64,000 nt of DNA, from NCBI RefSeq assembly GCF_048771995.1, contig NC_133032.1, positions 23,461,501-23,525,500 on the forward strand, read 5' to 3'. The notes under the pieces are model-generated. The model searched no databases. It saw only the letters and a list, made by a program, of their open reading frames with translations, and had not been told where the DNA came from. This DNA comes from Taeniopygia guttata. Its lineage: Eukaryota; Chordata; Aves; Passeriformes; Estrildidae. A program made the position numbers and the translations under genes. Each line of letters starts with the position of its first letter. The stretch's first letter is position 1. Shown piece by piece: positions 12,501 to 26,489 of this stretch.

Positions 12501-15500
12501 TGGTTTGCAGTGTTTAGTCTCTGGTGGGAATGGTATTCCACAGCCCTCAGCCCCGAGGCAGATTCTCTCTTCTGCTGCTTAACCGACTGGTTTAATTACT
12601 GTGTGGGTTCAAAAAAAAACCCCAAAACCTAACCTAAAATGTCCTATATGCCAAACCTTTGTAATATTTAGCCTCTGAGAAAAGAGATGCTGTGGAGAGA
12701 TGCGTTAGGAGTAGGATTTCTGTTTGCGGAGAAAGGGAAGGGCACGTCTCCTTGAACATCCCTGCTATTTTTTCTGGTTTCCTTTTCCCAAGAGGCAGGT
12801 CAGGCATGGCTCTCACGGCTGGGCCCAGAGGATTGCCATTGTGGCACAGGCACAGTGACCAAAGCATGTCCCATTGGCTCAGCTGCATTGGGTCCCACTG
12901 CAACCAGGAGAGTGCATGGAGAACCAGTCTGAATTCCCAACGAGGTGACTGAATCCCAGCATTTGTGCTCTAACCCACATTGCCAGTTGATGGAAGGAGG
13001 ATGCGGTGCAGTCCCTTGTGTGCTGGCAAATGCATCATTTGTAATGTACGTCAGCCCCCACACGTACATGTGTGCATGACGTAGGCATCAGATCCTGCAC
13101 GGATGTGCTTTCAAAGAGTTTCAGAGATGAGATATTACAAATGTGGTGCTTGAAACGCTAATGCTACCAGCTGCTGAACTCACCAAAAAGAATACAGTTC
13201 TTCTGTTTGCTTCCCTGCTAGTAGTTAAAAAGTAATGAATCCTTTTATGCTTTCTTTACATAATGGGCTCCAGCCAGAAAACTGGATGTTTCCTTGTCAA
13301 TAAAATAAAAAATCCCAATATTAAAGGAACAAAGATGAAATTGAGCAAGTCTGATGTTATTGTGGTTAACAGTCAATAAGGAAAACCAGAGTTTTGTTCT
13401 GCTGACTTAAAAAAGCATTAAGCTGTAAATATCTTACTCTGTTCTATTTTAGTATTGGGGTTTCTTTCCTTTAAATTTAATTCATGACAAAATTTCCTCC
13501 CAAATTTCCTTCCTGCTGTTAGTTTTCTTCCCCTTCTTCTCTCCTCAAAACATCAAGCAATTTACATATAAGGGCCTTGCCTTCCTAAAATCTACAAAAT
13601 TTAGCGGTAGCAATAATTTTTCATGTGCTAAAGTAATTCTGAGACTGCTGCATAGTTAAAATGGGATTTCACCACTCAAGGAAACCCAGTCAAAGAATAG
13701 GACCACAATGTCTGAGGTTTTGCGCTTATGTGGGCAGAACAGGGAGTGAGGTGGCTTCAGATAGGCTGATGAAGCTGCAACTTTCCTGGGCAGCTTGAGG
13801 TTCAGCTGCTGGTGATGGGACAAATACCTCTGAAAGTGATTGAGATACCTGAGCCAACATTAAATGTGGACACCCTCTGCTGACTCATTATCAGAATGTT
13901 TTTGTTGAGGTTTTTGTACGTGTCTGAAGACACTCCATGACAAATGCTTGTCTTGGGTGGGAAAGCCCAGCAACCCTTTCCTGAAATGCAGGAACCCAGC
14001 TCCCAGACAATATTACTTCTAGGGGGAATAGGTTCAGGCACACAAGTTAGAGCCAAGAGCTGCAAATCCAGCATGGCAGGGAGCGTGCTGGAAGAATAAC
14101 ATACCTGAATAATTCTGAGCAGTTTATATATGAGTAAAGTTGGACCCTCACATGAACTTGAGTTAGCAGGCAGATCACATTGGTCATAAATATAGCTATG
14201 CTGTAAAGTGTGTGCACACAAATCCTCTCTATATATTTTAAGTGCTCTGACAAAGACTTTGGTTGCAGTATTTAGAGGAGAAAACTGTTTTCTTTCCCCT
14301 GAGCCCAAACTGTTCCCAATGAATAATTTGTCCAGTTCTAATGTATAATTAACATCCGAAGGTGGAGGCTGCTGTCGCCTATAAACATTACCATATTTCT
14401 ATATTCCTACTCTGCAAGTTATCAGTTTCAAAAAGGAAACTGCACATGGATATACACACAGGAGCGAAGCTGGCCCTGTGACCTGGCAGCAGTGAGTGCC
14501 ACTGGTGGCAGTGTGGTCACCAGAGCCCCTCACCCCATGTCCCTTTGCATTCCTCAGCCTGCCCTTTACCCCCAGAAACCCCCTTCACAGCCTTTGCATG
14601 CCTTTCCTGAAGGCTTTTTTAAAGGCTTATACCAAGTCGTAGGTGGCCACAGTGGGACTGACACGAAAGCAGTTGCTGGTCCCTTCCTGCCTGTGAATGG
14701 GGGCTGATTGCTGCCTGCTGAAAACTTCTCAAGCATCCGTCCACAGAAACTATGGATGGGTTTTGGATCATCTGCAGAAACTTGATTTATTTGGAGTTTG
14801 TTTGTCAGTTCAGCTCTCTTTAATCTACTTCACTGAACAGATCCTAGGAACTTTTTCCCTGGCTTTTTGGGCTTTTACCATCTGCTAGCATTAATCACTG
14901 GATGCCAAACGGTGCCTATCATTCAGGAACAAGCACGTTGCAGAGGCCTCAGCCTTCTCTGGAGGGGGACCAGGGCTGGGGCGTGTGGTGCTGCTGGCAG
15001 GGCAGTCACACAGCAGCTGCCCGCTGACATGGCTGTATTGATGCCTGTACAGCTGGTAGCCGGAGGGGAGATGGGAATCAGTGCTCCTGAGAGCAGAGCC
15101 TTGTGCTCCACACATCTCAGTGCAGCACTGTTCTGGGCCAGGGGAGCAAATTAATAGCACAGCACTGGTGGTTGAGCCCTCCCAGCACAACCAACAGGTG
15201 GGTTGTTATGAAAGAATTCACCTGTATCACCCTGGGGCCCCTGTGCTGCTATCAGAGAAGAGCCTATTTGTTGCCTTTCATCTTCTGAGTTGGTTAAAGG
15301 AGGCAAGCGCCAGCATCCTCCCCAGCAAAGCTGCAGCCCCAAGCCTTCACACATCTCTGCACGTGTGTGGGATGGAGGGGCTCACCAGTGGCTCCAGCCT
15401 GCATGTGCCCAAATTGTGCCTCGCCTCTGTGCTGGAGCTCTGTGGAGGCTCTCGCTTGGCACAGCCATTGGCCGGGGCTGTGGGGTCTCTGTGCTGTGTT

Positions 15501-16084
15501 GCAATAACTCTTTGCGGTGTGCAGCGCATGGGAGCATATGGCTCTGTCTGGTTTGTTTGTTTGTTTTAGGATTTTTTTGTTTCTTTCTATTTTGGTTTAC
15601 TGTCACAAATAATTTAATTATCCCATGACTTGCCATTTCAGTTATGCATTGTCTCTGTTCCTGTTTGACTTGGGGGTAGCTGTTGAGCTCTCCAGATTTA
15701 GGGCTCGAATCTGCTCGTCATTATGTGTGAACACAACGCAGCCCATCTTGTAAAACAGGCAGCTCTGCACAAGGTAGGCATGTGTGAGAGCTGATGTGCT
15801 GCCCTGCAGCTCACATCCCTCACCAGGACCCTGGACCAGCCCTCAGCCCCCAGGAGTGCCCTGTGGGACCTAGAGAAGCCTGAGTACACAGTGGGTGTTT
15901 GTTAGCAGCTAGCAAATGGTGACCCACCTGAAGCGCTCATGGATTGTGAGGCAGGCTAAAAATCAGCTCAGAAGTATTAGTTGTTGCTGTCAACAAAACC
16001 AGCCATGAATCTTTCTTAATTTTCATTTTATTTTTTGCCCAGAGTCTCAAATTTAAAGTCCCTCCTGTTCTCAAATTTTCCCCT
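12501..16084. other. Non-coding stretch, no gene recognised
   Basis: An AT-rich part (about 13140-13700) is followed by mixed DNA. A 168-codon minus frame (13802-14308) and a 162-codon plus frame (15081-15569) are unrecognisable and overlapped by frames on the other strand. A short (GTTT)4 microsatellite lies at 15551-15566. I identified no transposon or RNA gene. Confidence 0.55.
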
Positions 16085-16089
16085 TTTAG

Positions 16090-16400
16090 CTCTGATACTG
16101 AGTAATTTAAAACCTTTCTGCCACCTGTTTAACTGGAGAGGTCAATGAATGAGAGATGGAGATTAACAAATCCCCTGAATTCAGCTGGCTGGGGCTTGAA
16201 GAAAAATGTCTTTTAATAAAATGCAAAGAGATGGCTCTAATTAGCCATCTTGTTGATGACTGACAAATTAGGTAGGGCAGCCCTTGCTCAGAAAATGGAA
16301 TCAACTTGTGTGTTGGTCCATTAATTTTTATCAAATTATTTGTGTTCATATTTATATCTGTGAATCCCAAAAAGTAGCTGTAAACCCTCTGCTGTAGATG
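16090..16400. promoter_or_regulatory. Candidate conserved non-coding element with homeodomain and E-box sites
   Basis: The block contains a CACCTG E-box near 16122, a CAGCTG E-box near 16183, a CTAATTAGCC homeodomain palindrome near 16238, and further TTAAT and AAATTA words up to about 16340. It is non-repetitive and not low-complexity. The minus-strand frame across it (16107-16475, 122 codons) resembles no protein I know. Dense, varied motifs fit an enhancer, but this is inference. Confidence 0.4.
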
Positions 16401-16779
16401 GATGGATGACTTGTGCCTACAAGCATGTGCAATGAGGAGAACATTTGTTTGGCTTTTACCTATGCTTTTCTCCATGCAGTGGATTTAGGAGGCATGTCCT
16501 GTGGGAAGATAGGGAAGCAAACAATTCAGCAGTATCTCACTGGAGCTCTGCAGACATTTATAAGACATACAGCTGTTTCTCTTTTTAATTTGGAGGAATA
16601 CAGGCCTCACAAACAGGGTGGTTGGTTGTTCCTACAAATAAAAGCCCACAGCTTAAAGGCAAAATATTTTGAAGACAATGTACAATAAGAGCCCTTTTTT
16701 TAGCCATGTAAAAGCTGTTTTATGAAATTAAGCTGGAAATATCATAAGTGGGAAATGACCACAGAATAAATAGAACCTT

Positions 16780-17300
16780 TTAGAAAGACAGCAAACATGT
16801 GTTATTTATTTTCCTAGTAAATGGAAGTGGCAGATCCAATCAGCAAGAAACATCAGATAGTTATGACCATTTTAATCACATAAAAAAGTTCATAAGTTTT
16901 GTTTGTGGTACATTTAACGTTTTCAGTTTAGTGAAAGGGGGGTAAGGGGAAACAAGTAACTCATGTTTACCAGCAAACAAGAGATAAGATGAGGCTGATT
17001 CTTCTTACATTGCCAGAAAAGGGACAAGAGGTAGAATAGTGAAGTGTCTGTGCCATTACCTTTTGCACTCCATGTACTCATCTGGAAAGCATTATGGCCC
17101 ATTGCATCAGAAATATTTTAAAACTATCAAACAGTTCCAAAGCATGCACTGTACCCCATGAAGAGAGACAGCCTTCATGCCTGCCATTTCAGGAGGCTTG
17201 TCATCATGCCAAGGAAACCTATTTTACATAGGTCCATCTCTGCTTATATTTGCTTGAAGACTTTAAAGTCACATTCAAAAATGTTAATGCTAGATGTTAA
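16780..17300. promoter_or_regulatory. Candidate conserved non-coding element (AT-rich)
   Basis: AT-rich single-copy-looking DNA has a GATA-type AGATAAGAT word near 16982 and forkhead-like GTTTAC and AAACAA words. No open frame of 60 codons or more lies in it. It could be an extension of the 16.1-16.4 kb block; the evidence is textural. Confidence 0.25.
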
Positions 17301-17677
17301 TTTTAGGGATGGGACAAAGCAAGGGTTATAAAATAGCCAGCTGAGATTAAATCCCTACATAATGACAAGATGCTGATATGCCATCAGTAGCTGCAAGAGG
17401 AAAATTGAAGGAGGGACAAGGAAATGTGGCGTGTCTTGGCTCTGGGGTGTGTGTATATCAATGCTGACCAAAGCCAACATAGTGTTTGTCCATCTCTCCC
17501 TGTATTTTGGAAGCCATACATCTCAAGTTGAAAGCTGCCTCATAGATTTGTGCATTATAAAGAAAATAGTCATAAACAGATGCATTGAGAGCTTGATCTT
17601 CCAAGTGTCCTTGTAGCTGTAGTGTGCCACTGTGTCAGCCCCAGCACATTGTCCTCTTTCAGTGCAAGCCACAGAAG

Positions 17678-17765
17678 TCACAGAATAATCTGATTGGAAG
17701 GAACCCATGTGGATCATTGAGTGCAGCACTTAAATGAATGACCCATACAGGGATTGAGCTGAATG
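17678..17765 (-). mobile_element. CR1 LINE fragment, 3' end, minus orientation
   Basis: The plus strand reads TCACAGAATAATCTGATTGG and continues into AAGGAACCC, GGATCATTGAGTGCAGCACT and ACCCATACAGGGATTGAGC. This is the reverse complement of the 3' untranslated end of avian CR1, with the usual GATCAT..GAGT block and the ACCCATACAGGGAT block of some subfamilies. It is short and diverged, so an old 5'-truncated copy. The outer boundary (about 17765) is approximate. Confidence 0.75.
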
Positions 17766-20700
17766 TGTGGTCTGGAAGAGCTGTACAACTTCAACTGCTC
17801 AGTGAGAAAGGTTAATTTTCTTCTTGGCAAATGTTCTGTTACAGCAAGAGGGAAAGGCTTGTATGTGAGAGACACAGAAGGAAAATATACAAGCAATATA
17901 AATACAAGGGAGTATTAACTGTATGTGGAATGGACTGATTTTTTAAAAGGAGACGGTGTGCTTTTGCAGATACCACGTGGTGTTTTCTTTAGAGACAGCA
18001 GTAGATACAAAGCAAGCTCATATCCTTGGGGTATCAGCTCTATTGACTTCTACGGGGCAGTGAATCCAAAGAGAATAGAAGGCAAAAGCTCAGGGAAGTT
18101 CATCTGGGAGAAGAAAAAGGGGTTAGCAGTAGGACAGCAGAAAAGAAATAAACCCCCAGAAAGATTTAGGTGGAAACATGCTCAAAAGTCAAGGAATAGT
18201 GATGTTCCTTGAGCACCTTAAGTATCACAGGCAGGCAGCACAACCATTGCCTCCCTGCTCTCCTTCACCTCACTTACTTTCCACTGAAGAACAAAAGCTT
18301 GTTAGATGGTTTAAGAGTTCAGAATGAAACTACAATATGGGGCTTGATGATGCCTGGGGTATGCCAGTGGGATTGTCCTTGGTGGGAAAGCATAGACAGT
18401 CAAACACAGGCATGGCCTCCTCTGGCAGGCTCAGTTTTGGGTATGTCAGAGATTTTAGGGTTTCTGGGCTCTCCAGAGGTTACTCTTGCTCATTGGCAAA
18501 AAGAGCCTGATGCAATTCTTCTGTGGGAGAAAGCCTTGTATCACCTAAGAGATGTGACAGGTGGGTTGCCTGTGTTTGTATGGAGCAATACAGGTTACCA
18601 GAGCTGGATACCTTGGTTTAGCAGTGGAAGAAGAAGCCTGGGAAAGCACAAACAGCTGGAAGAAACTCTGCACAGGGTTTGGGGAGCACAACATGTCACT
18701 GTGGGGCTCACTGCCAGACACAAGTCTGTTCAGTGTCCTTCAAAGCACAAGGTCTGATGGGGGCACTAGCAGATGGCTCCTTTCCCAAAGGCTGGATTTG
18801 GAGTCAGCCTTTCTTGGAGGCTGTGACTGACACTGCTTTGTCAGGGACATAGAATCAACACCCTGGGATAGGATGGAGAGAGGGTAAAGCAAGATTTTGG
18901 CATGTTAGAAAAAATAAGTTTCCACTTTTTTGAAACACTGAAATGCCAAAAGCACTGGGAGATTGTGGCTGCTCCAGCAAGAACAGCCACAGCATCAGTG
19001 CTCAGTACAGGGCACTGACTCTTGCAGGTCTCTGTCATGCATGTGCTCTGCCTCTGCATGTACACATACAGTTAGCTTAAAATAATGCCACACAGCTGCT
19101 GAGTCAGAGACTTGGCCCTGCCCAGGAGCCCACAGCTTGGCATCACCTCTGTTCCCTCAGAGGATTTCCAGCATAATTTAGCCTTGAGCTTGTTTAAGAC
19201 CTTGGTTTGCAGCAGCCAAATAAAGGCTTATAATAATCAGGAGGATAAAAACAAGTCATAATGCTGTGTAGGAGAAAAGCAAAGCCCAAGTGTCGCGTGG
19301 CAGGAGGAACAGCCACAGTTGTGTAGCAGTGCAGCCTCACATGTGGCGCTGCGGTGGATCCTGGGCATGCTGCTGCTGCTCCCAGTGCAACCAGCATACA
19401 ACAACAAAGTCATGCAACAGATGATGCCCTCTTCCTCTGACCCCTGATGTTTTCTAGAAAAAAGGAGCTTCCATGACTCAACAAACATTAAATTAGTTCA
19501 AGTTACACTGTGGAAACACAGCACCGCACCAGTGAGCAACCACAAGGCAGGTTCTGTTGCCTGCTAGCCATGTTGTGCCACCCTAGATGGGGACTGAAGT
19601 CCTTCCAATGTGTGGAGACAGCCCTCAGAGGATATTTTTTTTGCGCTGACTTTGGGCAGGAAAATGGCATGCTCAGCACCTAGAGAGATGAAAAACAGGC
19701 TGCTGGTGACCCATGCACAGCCAATATTTCTGCATCAAAGCATGAATGACACTGCTGGGCTAAGACACGGTGGTGGAAGGGTGCACTCATAAACAGGGGA
19801 AGAGCCCCTTACTGCAGTTTGGTGACTAGTGCTAGACTTGACAGTGCAGAGTAATGTCTGTAATGTATTTAGGATTCTCTCTCTTTGCCCCAAACACACA
19901 CAACTGGGTAATTAAGTCACCAAAATCTTCTAATGCAGGAAGGTAGTCTGCATTTCATCAGGAGGAAAAAAAACAAAACAGCACTGGCTGCTATGCAATG
20001 CTATGGACAATAGCTGGAAGAAGCCTAGCTCTTTTCTCCCTTGGAAACAGATCGCCCTTGCTAAAGTAGACTTTGGCTGTTGCACTCTTTCTACAGGGTT
20101 AAAGAGAAAATTTTTAGAAAAAAAATATAATCCAGGACATGATGCTTATTCACCCTTGCATCTTAGGGGTCATTTGTCCCTGCACATTGCTGCTCTGTGC
20201 CAGGAGCATCTTTGGGCTGTTGTGGCCTTGGGGTTGGTGGCAGGACAGGAGCTGCGCCACAGGCTGTCCTTGTGGGAGCCAAGTGGGATGCTTTGCTGCC
20301 AGGCTGAGCAGGGACTGGGTATGGCATCCATGGCAGCAATGGTGGCTCGTAAAAGGAAGACCTAACCCTTGTACGTTCCCTGGGTGGCATAGTCCAGCAC
20401 AGGACTGGTTACCAGCTGTGGGGAGCAGGAGGGCTAATGGCAACTCTCCACCATGTGGGAGTGATTAAAGAAAGAATTGTGCTGGATAGATCCCAGATGA
20501 GTTAACTTAATAAAGTTGTGGTCTAATTAAACCACATCCCTTGCATCTTATCTGTCTTCCTGCATGTTCAGACCAGTGCCCAAAGACTATTGTGACCAAG
20601 CTTTCACCTTGTGCTGCAGCCCAGTAACCACTACTGCACCCAGTCACTGGGCAGCACTAATGGAATTGCAGGGGGATATAATCTGATTTCAGGTTCTCGC

Positions 20701-21768
20701 TACCTGGAGTCATTGCACACTGGTCAAGTGCTCAAGGGTTACCCCTTCCTATAAAAAGGGAGGCAGATGCATGGAACTCTTTCAAACATGGCTATTTCTA
20801 TTAAGTTTATCCAATTAACCTTGAGTAGTACAGCGGCCTGAGACACGGGAACAAAACTCATCATGTAAAAGGCACATGAAGTCTTCAGTAATGAAGTAAA
20901 ATGCCTGTGAGTTTAAAGGGTCTCTCGTGCTCACCCAGCACTTCAGGAGGTTTATTACTACCTAGCCTCTCAGTGGCCAGGCGGGAGATGTCACCTGGAG
21001 GTGACAAGTCTGTGTCTGGTGCCAGTTAAACAGGGGAGGTGGTGTTAGGGGGAACTCGGCAGGGTGTTTTTGCAAGTGAAGCCTTACATCTGCACCTGTG
21101 GGCAACTGCTCAGTAAATGCAGAATCTGCCAGTGTGGTTTGCTGTGAGTAGATGTGAATTTTATTGCAGCTCTGTCAAAGCCAGAACCAGAGGGCTGAAG
21201 CAGCCCTGTGGGCTTTCCTCAGCCTCGATGGAGTGGTGGAATGGGTCCAGGGCAGGACCCGACAGAGACCTGGGGTGGCCGTGTCAGAAGCAGTATTCTT
21301 GGCGTGTCCATTGATGCCTCCATCTGCTGGCACTAGGAAGGGCTAGCCACAAGCTGCTCCTCAGCATGGAGCTGGACAGCTTGGGGGACTGCCATTATAC
21401 TGATTTCAAAAAGAAAGGAAAAGACATTTTGCCCTACTTTTATTTAGAGAAACTAAGCAATGGTGTCCTGTAAAATGCCATTGCTAACACATGTAAAAAT
21501 CGTCTTGTGAGAACTTGTGACTAACTTGTAAGAAGATAAATAAAAGCTTCTCTTAAGTGGAAGTGTAGGGGGTGTTTGCAGCCAGGACCAGACAGGCTAG
21601 TTACGTCTCACTTGGCACGATGATCACGGCTGCATTTTTGACTCCTAGCTCACACGCAGCCAGAAAGCTGATCCCTAAAACAGTGTGTCATTGAATGACT
21701 TGGAAGGAAAAAAAACGTGAGTGAGTCCTAATAGGAAGGTTTATAGTCTTCATATCTGGTCTGTGTCT
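17766..21768. other. Non-coding stretch, no gene recognised
   Basis: The composition is mixed. The largest open frame is 182 codons (18209-18757, plus) and has no recognisable domain. A G+C-richer patch at 20150-20450 has open frames on both strands, a sign of low stop density rather than coding. I see no transposon or RNA gene. Confidence 0.55.
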
Positions 21769-21769
21769 T

Positions 21770-22020
21770 GCTGCAGAAATAAACAGCCCTTAACTGAGAA
21801 ATCTTCATGGGCAGGAATATAATGGATGAAGAAGAGATGTCTGCATCATTTTGCTCAATTGGTCATTATGTGGAATTATAACTATTATCAATAAGCCTCA
21901 ATGTCATTATTTGTTATACTTGCCAAATGCAGGCATGCAGTCAAATAAACATTCTCCATTAGAAATATTGCAGCCCATTAGCCAACTCAAGTGCCTGCAA
22001 ACCAGCAGCATGCTGCTCAC
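21770..22020. promoter_or_regulatory. Candidate conserved non-coding element
   Basis: AT-rich complex sequence contains a CTCAATTGGTCATTA word, a TTATCAATAA word and a GGCATGCAGTC word, with no open frame of 60 codons or more. It lacks the low complexity of neutral AT-rich DNA. The enhancer reading is inferred from texture. Confidence 0.32.
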
Positions 22021-22179
22021 CTGATCAGATGATACGCTGTTCTGCTTCCACAGCAGCACCAGGGCCCCCCACATCCCCTTCCCCACACCCTGAGGGCTCT
22101 GAGCAGGCTTCAGCAGGATGTGGGCACCAGCAGCCCCCTTGTAACATTTTGCTGAGTCTGAAAGTCCTTCTTTAAAGGA

Positions 22180-22480
22180 AAAGAAATTTTAGTGATTGTG
22201 TAGCCATATCAGCATCTGCAGTCTGTGCTGTAGATCTTCTTGTGAGTTTCAGGATATTTATTTTTAAAGAGAGAATTAATAATAATTGTTTCCTCCCTAA
22301 TGAAGATAAGTGTCACAGGAGACTAGAGCTAGCATGTATTTCATGTATATGGTCTCAAATTCTTCTGTATCTCTCAGCAATTTATTTTCACTCAATTAAT
22401 TTTATTTTATGATAAAGTAAATGGCCCACAGTGCTGATGGGCATTAGCTGTGGAGCTATCACATTATAATACAATCAGGT
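22180..22480. promoter_or_regulatory. Candidate conserved non-coding element
   Basis: This AT-rich block has repeated homeodomain cores (AATTAATAATAATTG near 22273-22287 and CTCAATTAATTTT near 22393). It is non-coding in all frames and separated from the preceding candidate by CAG/CCC-rich background at 22030-22140. The call rests on motif density and texture. Confidence 0.3.
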
Positions 22481-24425
22481 TAACTCCTAGCACTATGAGT
22501 TAACACTCCCATCTGCCACACATGTCCAAAAAATTATTATCTTTCTAGAAAAGCACATCTCTAAGTCTGCTGGTAACCTGCAGCTGGTTACTGTCACAGC
22601 CTGAAGGAGTGTACACCCCACAGGGGCTGCAGTGCAGGACCTGTGTTGCCTCTGAGAAGCACAAGAGCAGGTCAAGTGTGTTTAATGTGTTTGCTATTAT
22701 TTATAAGAATTTTTTTAAATTGTTCTCTTCTCAGTGTGTTAAACTTATGTGAATTTTAAGCAGCAATAGGAAAAGCTGAGTTTCAAAATATTTCAGACTT
22801 TGAAAAATAAAGTTGATATTTTCTGAAGATGCACTGGAAAATTATGACAACATTTCTAGAAGGGTAATCTGCTGCATTTGAGAGAGGACAACATAAGGTA
22901 ATTCTTTTGCCCTAAATTCGTAATATATTCACAGTCAGTAGAAAACAGATTTTTGTTCAGGAGGTTAGAGGTGCCTGCCTGCAGCCAGGAGGCATTCCCC
23001 AGCCTCTCTCCTGGTGTCTTCATTACATCAATGCCTTGAGGCACTGCATCTCAGCAAGGTGCAGTTGGATGTGTCTCCAGAGGCCTCCCAGCATCCACTG
23101 GAAACTGGGCAGGTGTGCTCCTGCAATGTTGATGCTGTCCTCTTGTTCTTCATGGACTAAAGATGAGTCAAACCACGGCTGAGACCTGTCTCATCTTACC
23201 CATCATGCTGGTATTCCTTTAGGAAAGGCTATTATGTTCTTCTTTGAGGGCTTCAGTTTGAAGTAAATGAGCTTTTGCTCAGAAAAAGGCTGAGTTCAAA
23301 GCCACACGTAAGGTTCAGACAAAGGCTCAATGGTCATGTTTGAAATTTGCCCCAAGCAGGAGTTTGCTGTGGAAATGCTGCTGCAGCGTTTGCTGTAGTA
23401 TTAGCCTGCTCTGCCATGAGTGCCCTCTTCTTGCTGGAGCTGCCAGGGGCATAGGGACAGGCCCCCCAAACAGGGGCACCCCACGTTTGATAGGGGCCAG
23501 GTGGGCTTTGCCCTGCAGCTCCTTGCTCCCGCCTCTGCTGGAGCCATGTGGGGCACTCACAGTGGGCAGCACGGGCAGGACTGTTTGGAGGTAGTGGTGC
23601 TTCAGGCAGGTCAGTGGCTGGGGAGACACAGTTTGGTTTGCTATTGCAAGTACTGAGCACATCAAGTACTCCAGAGTGATTACACTGGGTTGGACACAAC
23701 AAGTTCTTGCTAACTGGTGAGACTGGGAGGCGTTTGTTTTCTCACCCCAAATGTACCTGAAGACTTTCCTTGCAGTCAGTACAACTGTAAACTTTTTTTA
23801 AACATAACTCTACTGCCCCAGCTCTGGGAGGTGATACTTGTGGGAATAACTCTTTACTGAAAGTGAGAAAAATGCTTTAGCCAGTAATAACTTAGTCCCA
23901 TAGTCTGTGCCACTGATTTTCCCTCCCGAAGGAAATCTTTGCAGCCTAGAGCAGTTTACTGTGTAGAGAATGCACAGTCTGCTGATTAAAAACAAATAGT
24001 TAAAAATCTTCCCAAATTTTAAATATTAAATTAACAGCAAAGTTTGTGTCTCTTTGGTTTGGCCTACTCAAAACCTAACTTGAAGCTGCCCCTCCTGGGT
24101 TGCAGGGAACATGGGCCTGGGACAGGCTTGTCCTGGCTGAGGCTGGTTTTAGCTCAAGGAAGAGATCTGTTTGAGCTGCAGTGCCAGGGCAGCATCCCAC
24201 CTTCCCTCTGCATCCATGCCTGCAGCACTGGGACACCGTGGCTGCCCTGGGGAGACACAAGCAGGAACCTATGCAGGGGGCTTCAGGCAGCAAAATGGCA
24301 GTTTTATGGCTTAAGTGCAAACAACTAAAAATGCTTTCTGAATAAGCACCCAATAAAGTTGTATTATTACATCCTGTGAACAGCTCCAAAATCCTTAACT
24401 TGGGGATATCAGCAGCTCCTCAGTG
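22481..24425. other. Non-coding stretch, no gene recognised
   Basis: Mixed DNA. Overlapping frames on both strands at 23327-23702 reflect a G+C-rich patch, not a gene. No repeat family is recognised. Confidence 0.55.
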
Positions 24426-24720
24426 AAACTAAGCTAATAAACAAGTAGATAATTAACAAAGACAAACATGAATCTTGGTACCAGTGACTTCATATTAAGA
24501 AAACTTCTGGTTTTAATATTTGGCATGTATGCATGAAATAATTTATTGCTGTTTCAAAGCAATTTCAACTGTTAAACATTCATTGGTTTGCTGAAGGAAA
24601 TAGTAAAAAAAAAATCTTTCATGTGAACATTAGTTCTTAATTTTAACATTTCCTTATTTTCTATAATGGGATTTGATGTGGCAATAAGCTTTAGAAACAG
24701 ATCTAAGTGGAAAAATATTG
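24425..24720. promoter_or_regulatory. Candidate AT-rich non-coding element
   Basis: AT-rich complex DNA has AGATAATTAAC and GCATGTATGCATG words (POU- and homeodomain-like) and no open frame of 60 codons or more. The evidence is textural only. Confidence 0.22.
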
Positions 24721-26488
24721 CTAGCAGGTGAAGGTTTTCTTACCAGGTCCCTGGACTGTCTGCAGAGCAGGAAGATTTCATCAGCAAGTACACTCTGAAG
24801 CACAGTGCTTGGGTGTTAGGGAGGATCACGTCCCTCCCATGCCTCCCTGAGGAGCAGCCTCAGGGATAGCTAAATACATCCACAGAGGAACACAGAGCAC
24901 ATCCCTGTGCTGCTACTGCTGCCCAGAGTTTGGGAAGTATCAATTTACTGAAGGTGCGTGTAAATAAGTGCATCAGCTCATGCCGTGTGAGCAGCTGGGG
25001 GACCCCTGTATGGAAAAGTGCTGTTCAGTTCTCACTGTGGGTATGACAACCCTTGGCCAAGCTTGGCCACAGGCATCTGGTAAGCTCTGGTTCACTGTCA
25101 GAGCTGGAAGAAAAGCTCTGCTCTGCCCAGAGCTGCTGCCAGTGGTAACTTTAAGTTTGTCAAAAAACTGAGTTGTTCATAGAAATCAGGCGTTTTTGCA
25201 CACACAAAAATTCTGTGCCCTGTAATATCTGGTTTATGTTTGTGCATTGATTGAAGAAAGAAGACATTTTACTTGACAGCACAGTGTAGCTGAGAGATAA
25301 TATACAGAAACATCTCCAAAATAATTCCAATCTATTTTTATTTTTCCAGCGGTTCTGGATAGTGTCATGGAATGGCACACCTTTAACTCTGAAAAACAAA
25401 AAACCCACACAGGAAGGACCCATCATCTGCCCAGTGCCAAGTGCCAGAGTGATCTTGTGCTGCCCCTGCTCAGCACGAGTATTACAGCCACTGTGACCTG
25501 CCATGTGGCAGAGAAGTGGCTGCAATGGTCTTAGGGGAGCTTTGACCAAAATAAAAATAATTTGATTCTGAAATAATTTCTAACAGCTAATGCAATGAGA
25601 GCCACAACCAGGACAGGGTGTGCTGTGCTCTCAGTTTGCCTTGCCAAGTTCCCCTACTTGCTCAGCACTGGTAGCCTGTGGCTACCATCCCTTTGCAGTC
25701 CAGGCACCCCACATGCAACATGCCTGGCACAAGCTCCCTGCCTCACCACAAATCTGTGTGCCTGCATTAGAAAGGTTTTACTTAACAGAGGCATGGAAAA
25801 GTGATGATATGGTTTTATTTCCCAATCTTATTTTACTGTTTTACTCAGTGCTCTGAGATATAGAGAATTACAGAGAGGAAGAAAATCTTTGGCATACTTT
25901 TGGACAGGAAATTTAGCAATTTCTTTGCAGTGAATTTAATCCCCTACATTTTTTCCCAGTTTGATTTTCACTATTATTTAATACATTAAAAATTAGTAAA
26001 GCTGAGGTAAAAATTAACGTTTGTCGTTAAATTTTCTCTTCCTCCCATGGTAAGCATGAATTTGATGTCAATTTACAAGGAAGACTCCTTTTGCAGCAAT
26101 TAGCCTTCAAAGAAGTAGGCAGTAATGGAAAGCACTGGTTATATTAAAAGACTGTCAAACCATGGTTATTTAGAGTTAAGGGGCACTTTCTGCTCGGTGC
26201 AGGGCTACTGTCAGACTGCATTGCTCTCTGCCACTGCCTGTGTGGACCCTGTGGCCGCTGGTGATGCCCCACTGAGCATCCACCTCAGCACCTGCAGATG
26301 GAAAGGAGCAGCAGGCGAGCCCTGTGCGTTCATCCAGCAGCCTTTGTGTTGAAGTTGGAGGTGCTCTTGCTCCGCTTGCCTCCACTCTTCCCCCGCACCG
26401 TGAAACCAGGGAGGTGGGAGCTGCCCGCCTGCGCGGCGGCTGCCCTACATAGAGCGACTTCCCAGGCTTGCATCTCATTTCAGTGCAA
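24721..26488. other. Non-coding stretch, no gene recognised
   Basis: Mixed composition. The longest frame is 129 codons at 25160-25549 on the minus strand, without a recognisable domain. A short CpG-bearing patch lies at 26385-26455, just before the next candidate element. Confidence 0.5.
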
Positions 26489-26489
26489 A

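Noticed and set aside
15700..15715. GGGCTCGAATCTG as a tRNA B-box
   Set aside because: It lacks the GGTTCGANTCC consensus and no A-box or cloverleaf can be built around it.
18209..18757. 182-codon plus-strand open frame
   Set aside because: No recognisable motif and no supporting exon structure nearby.
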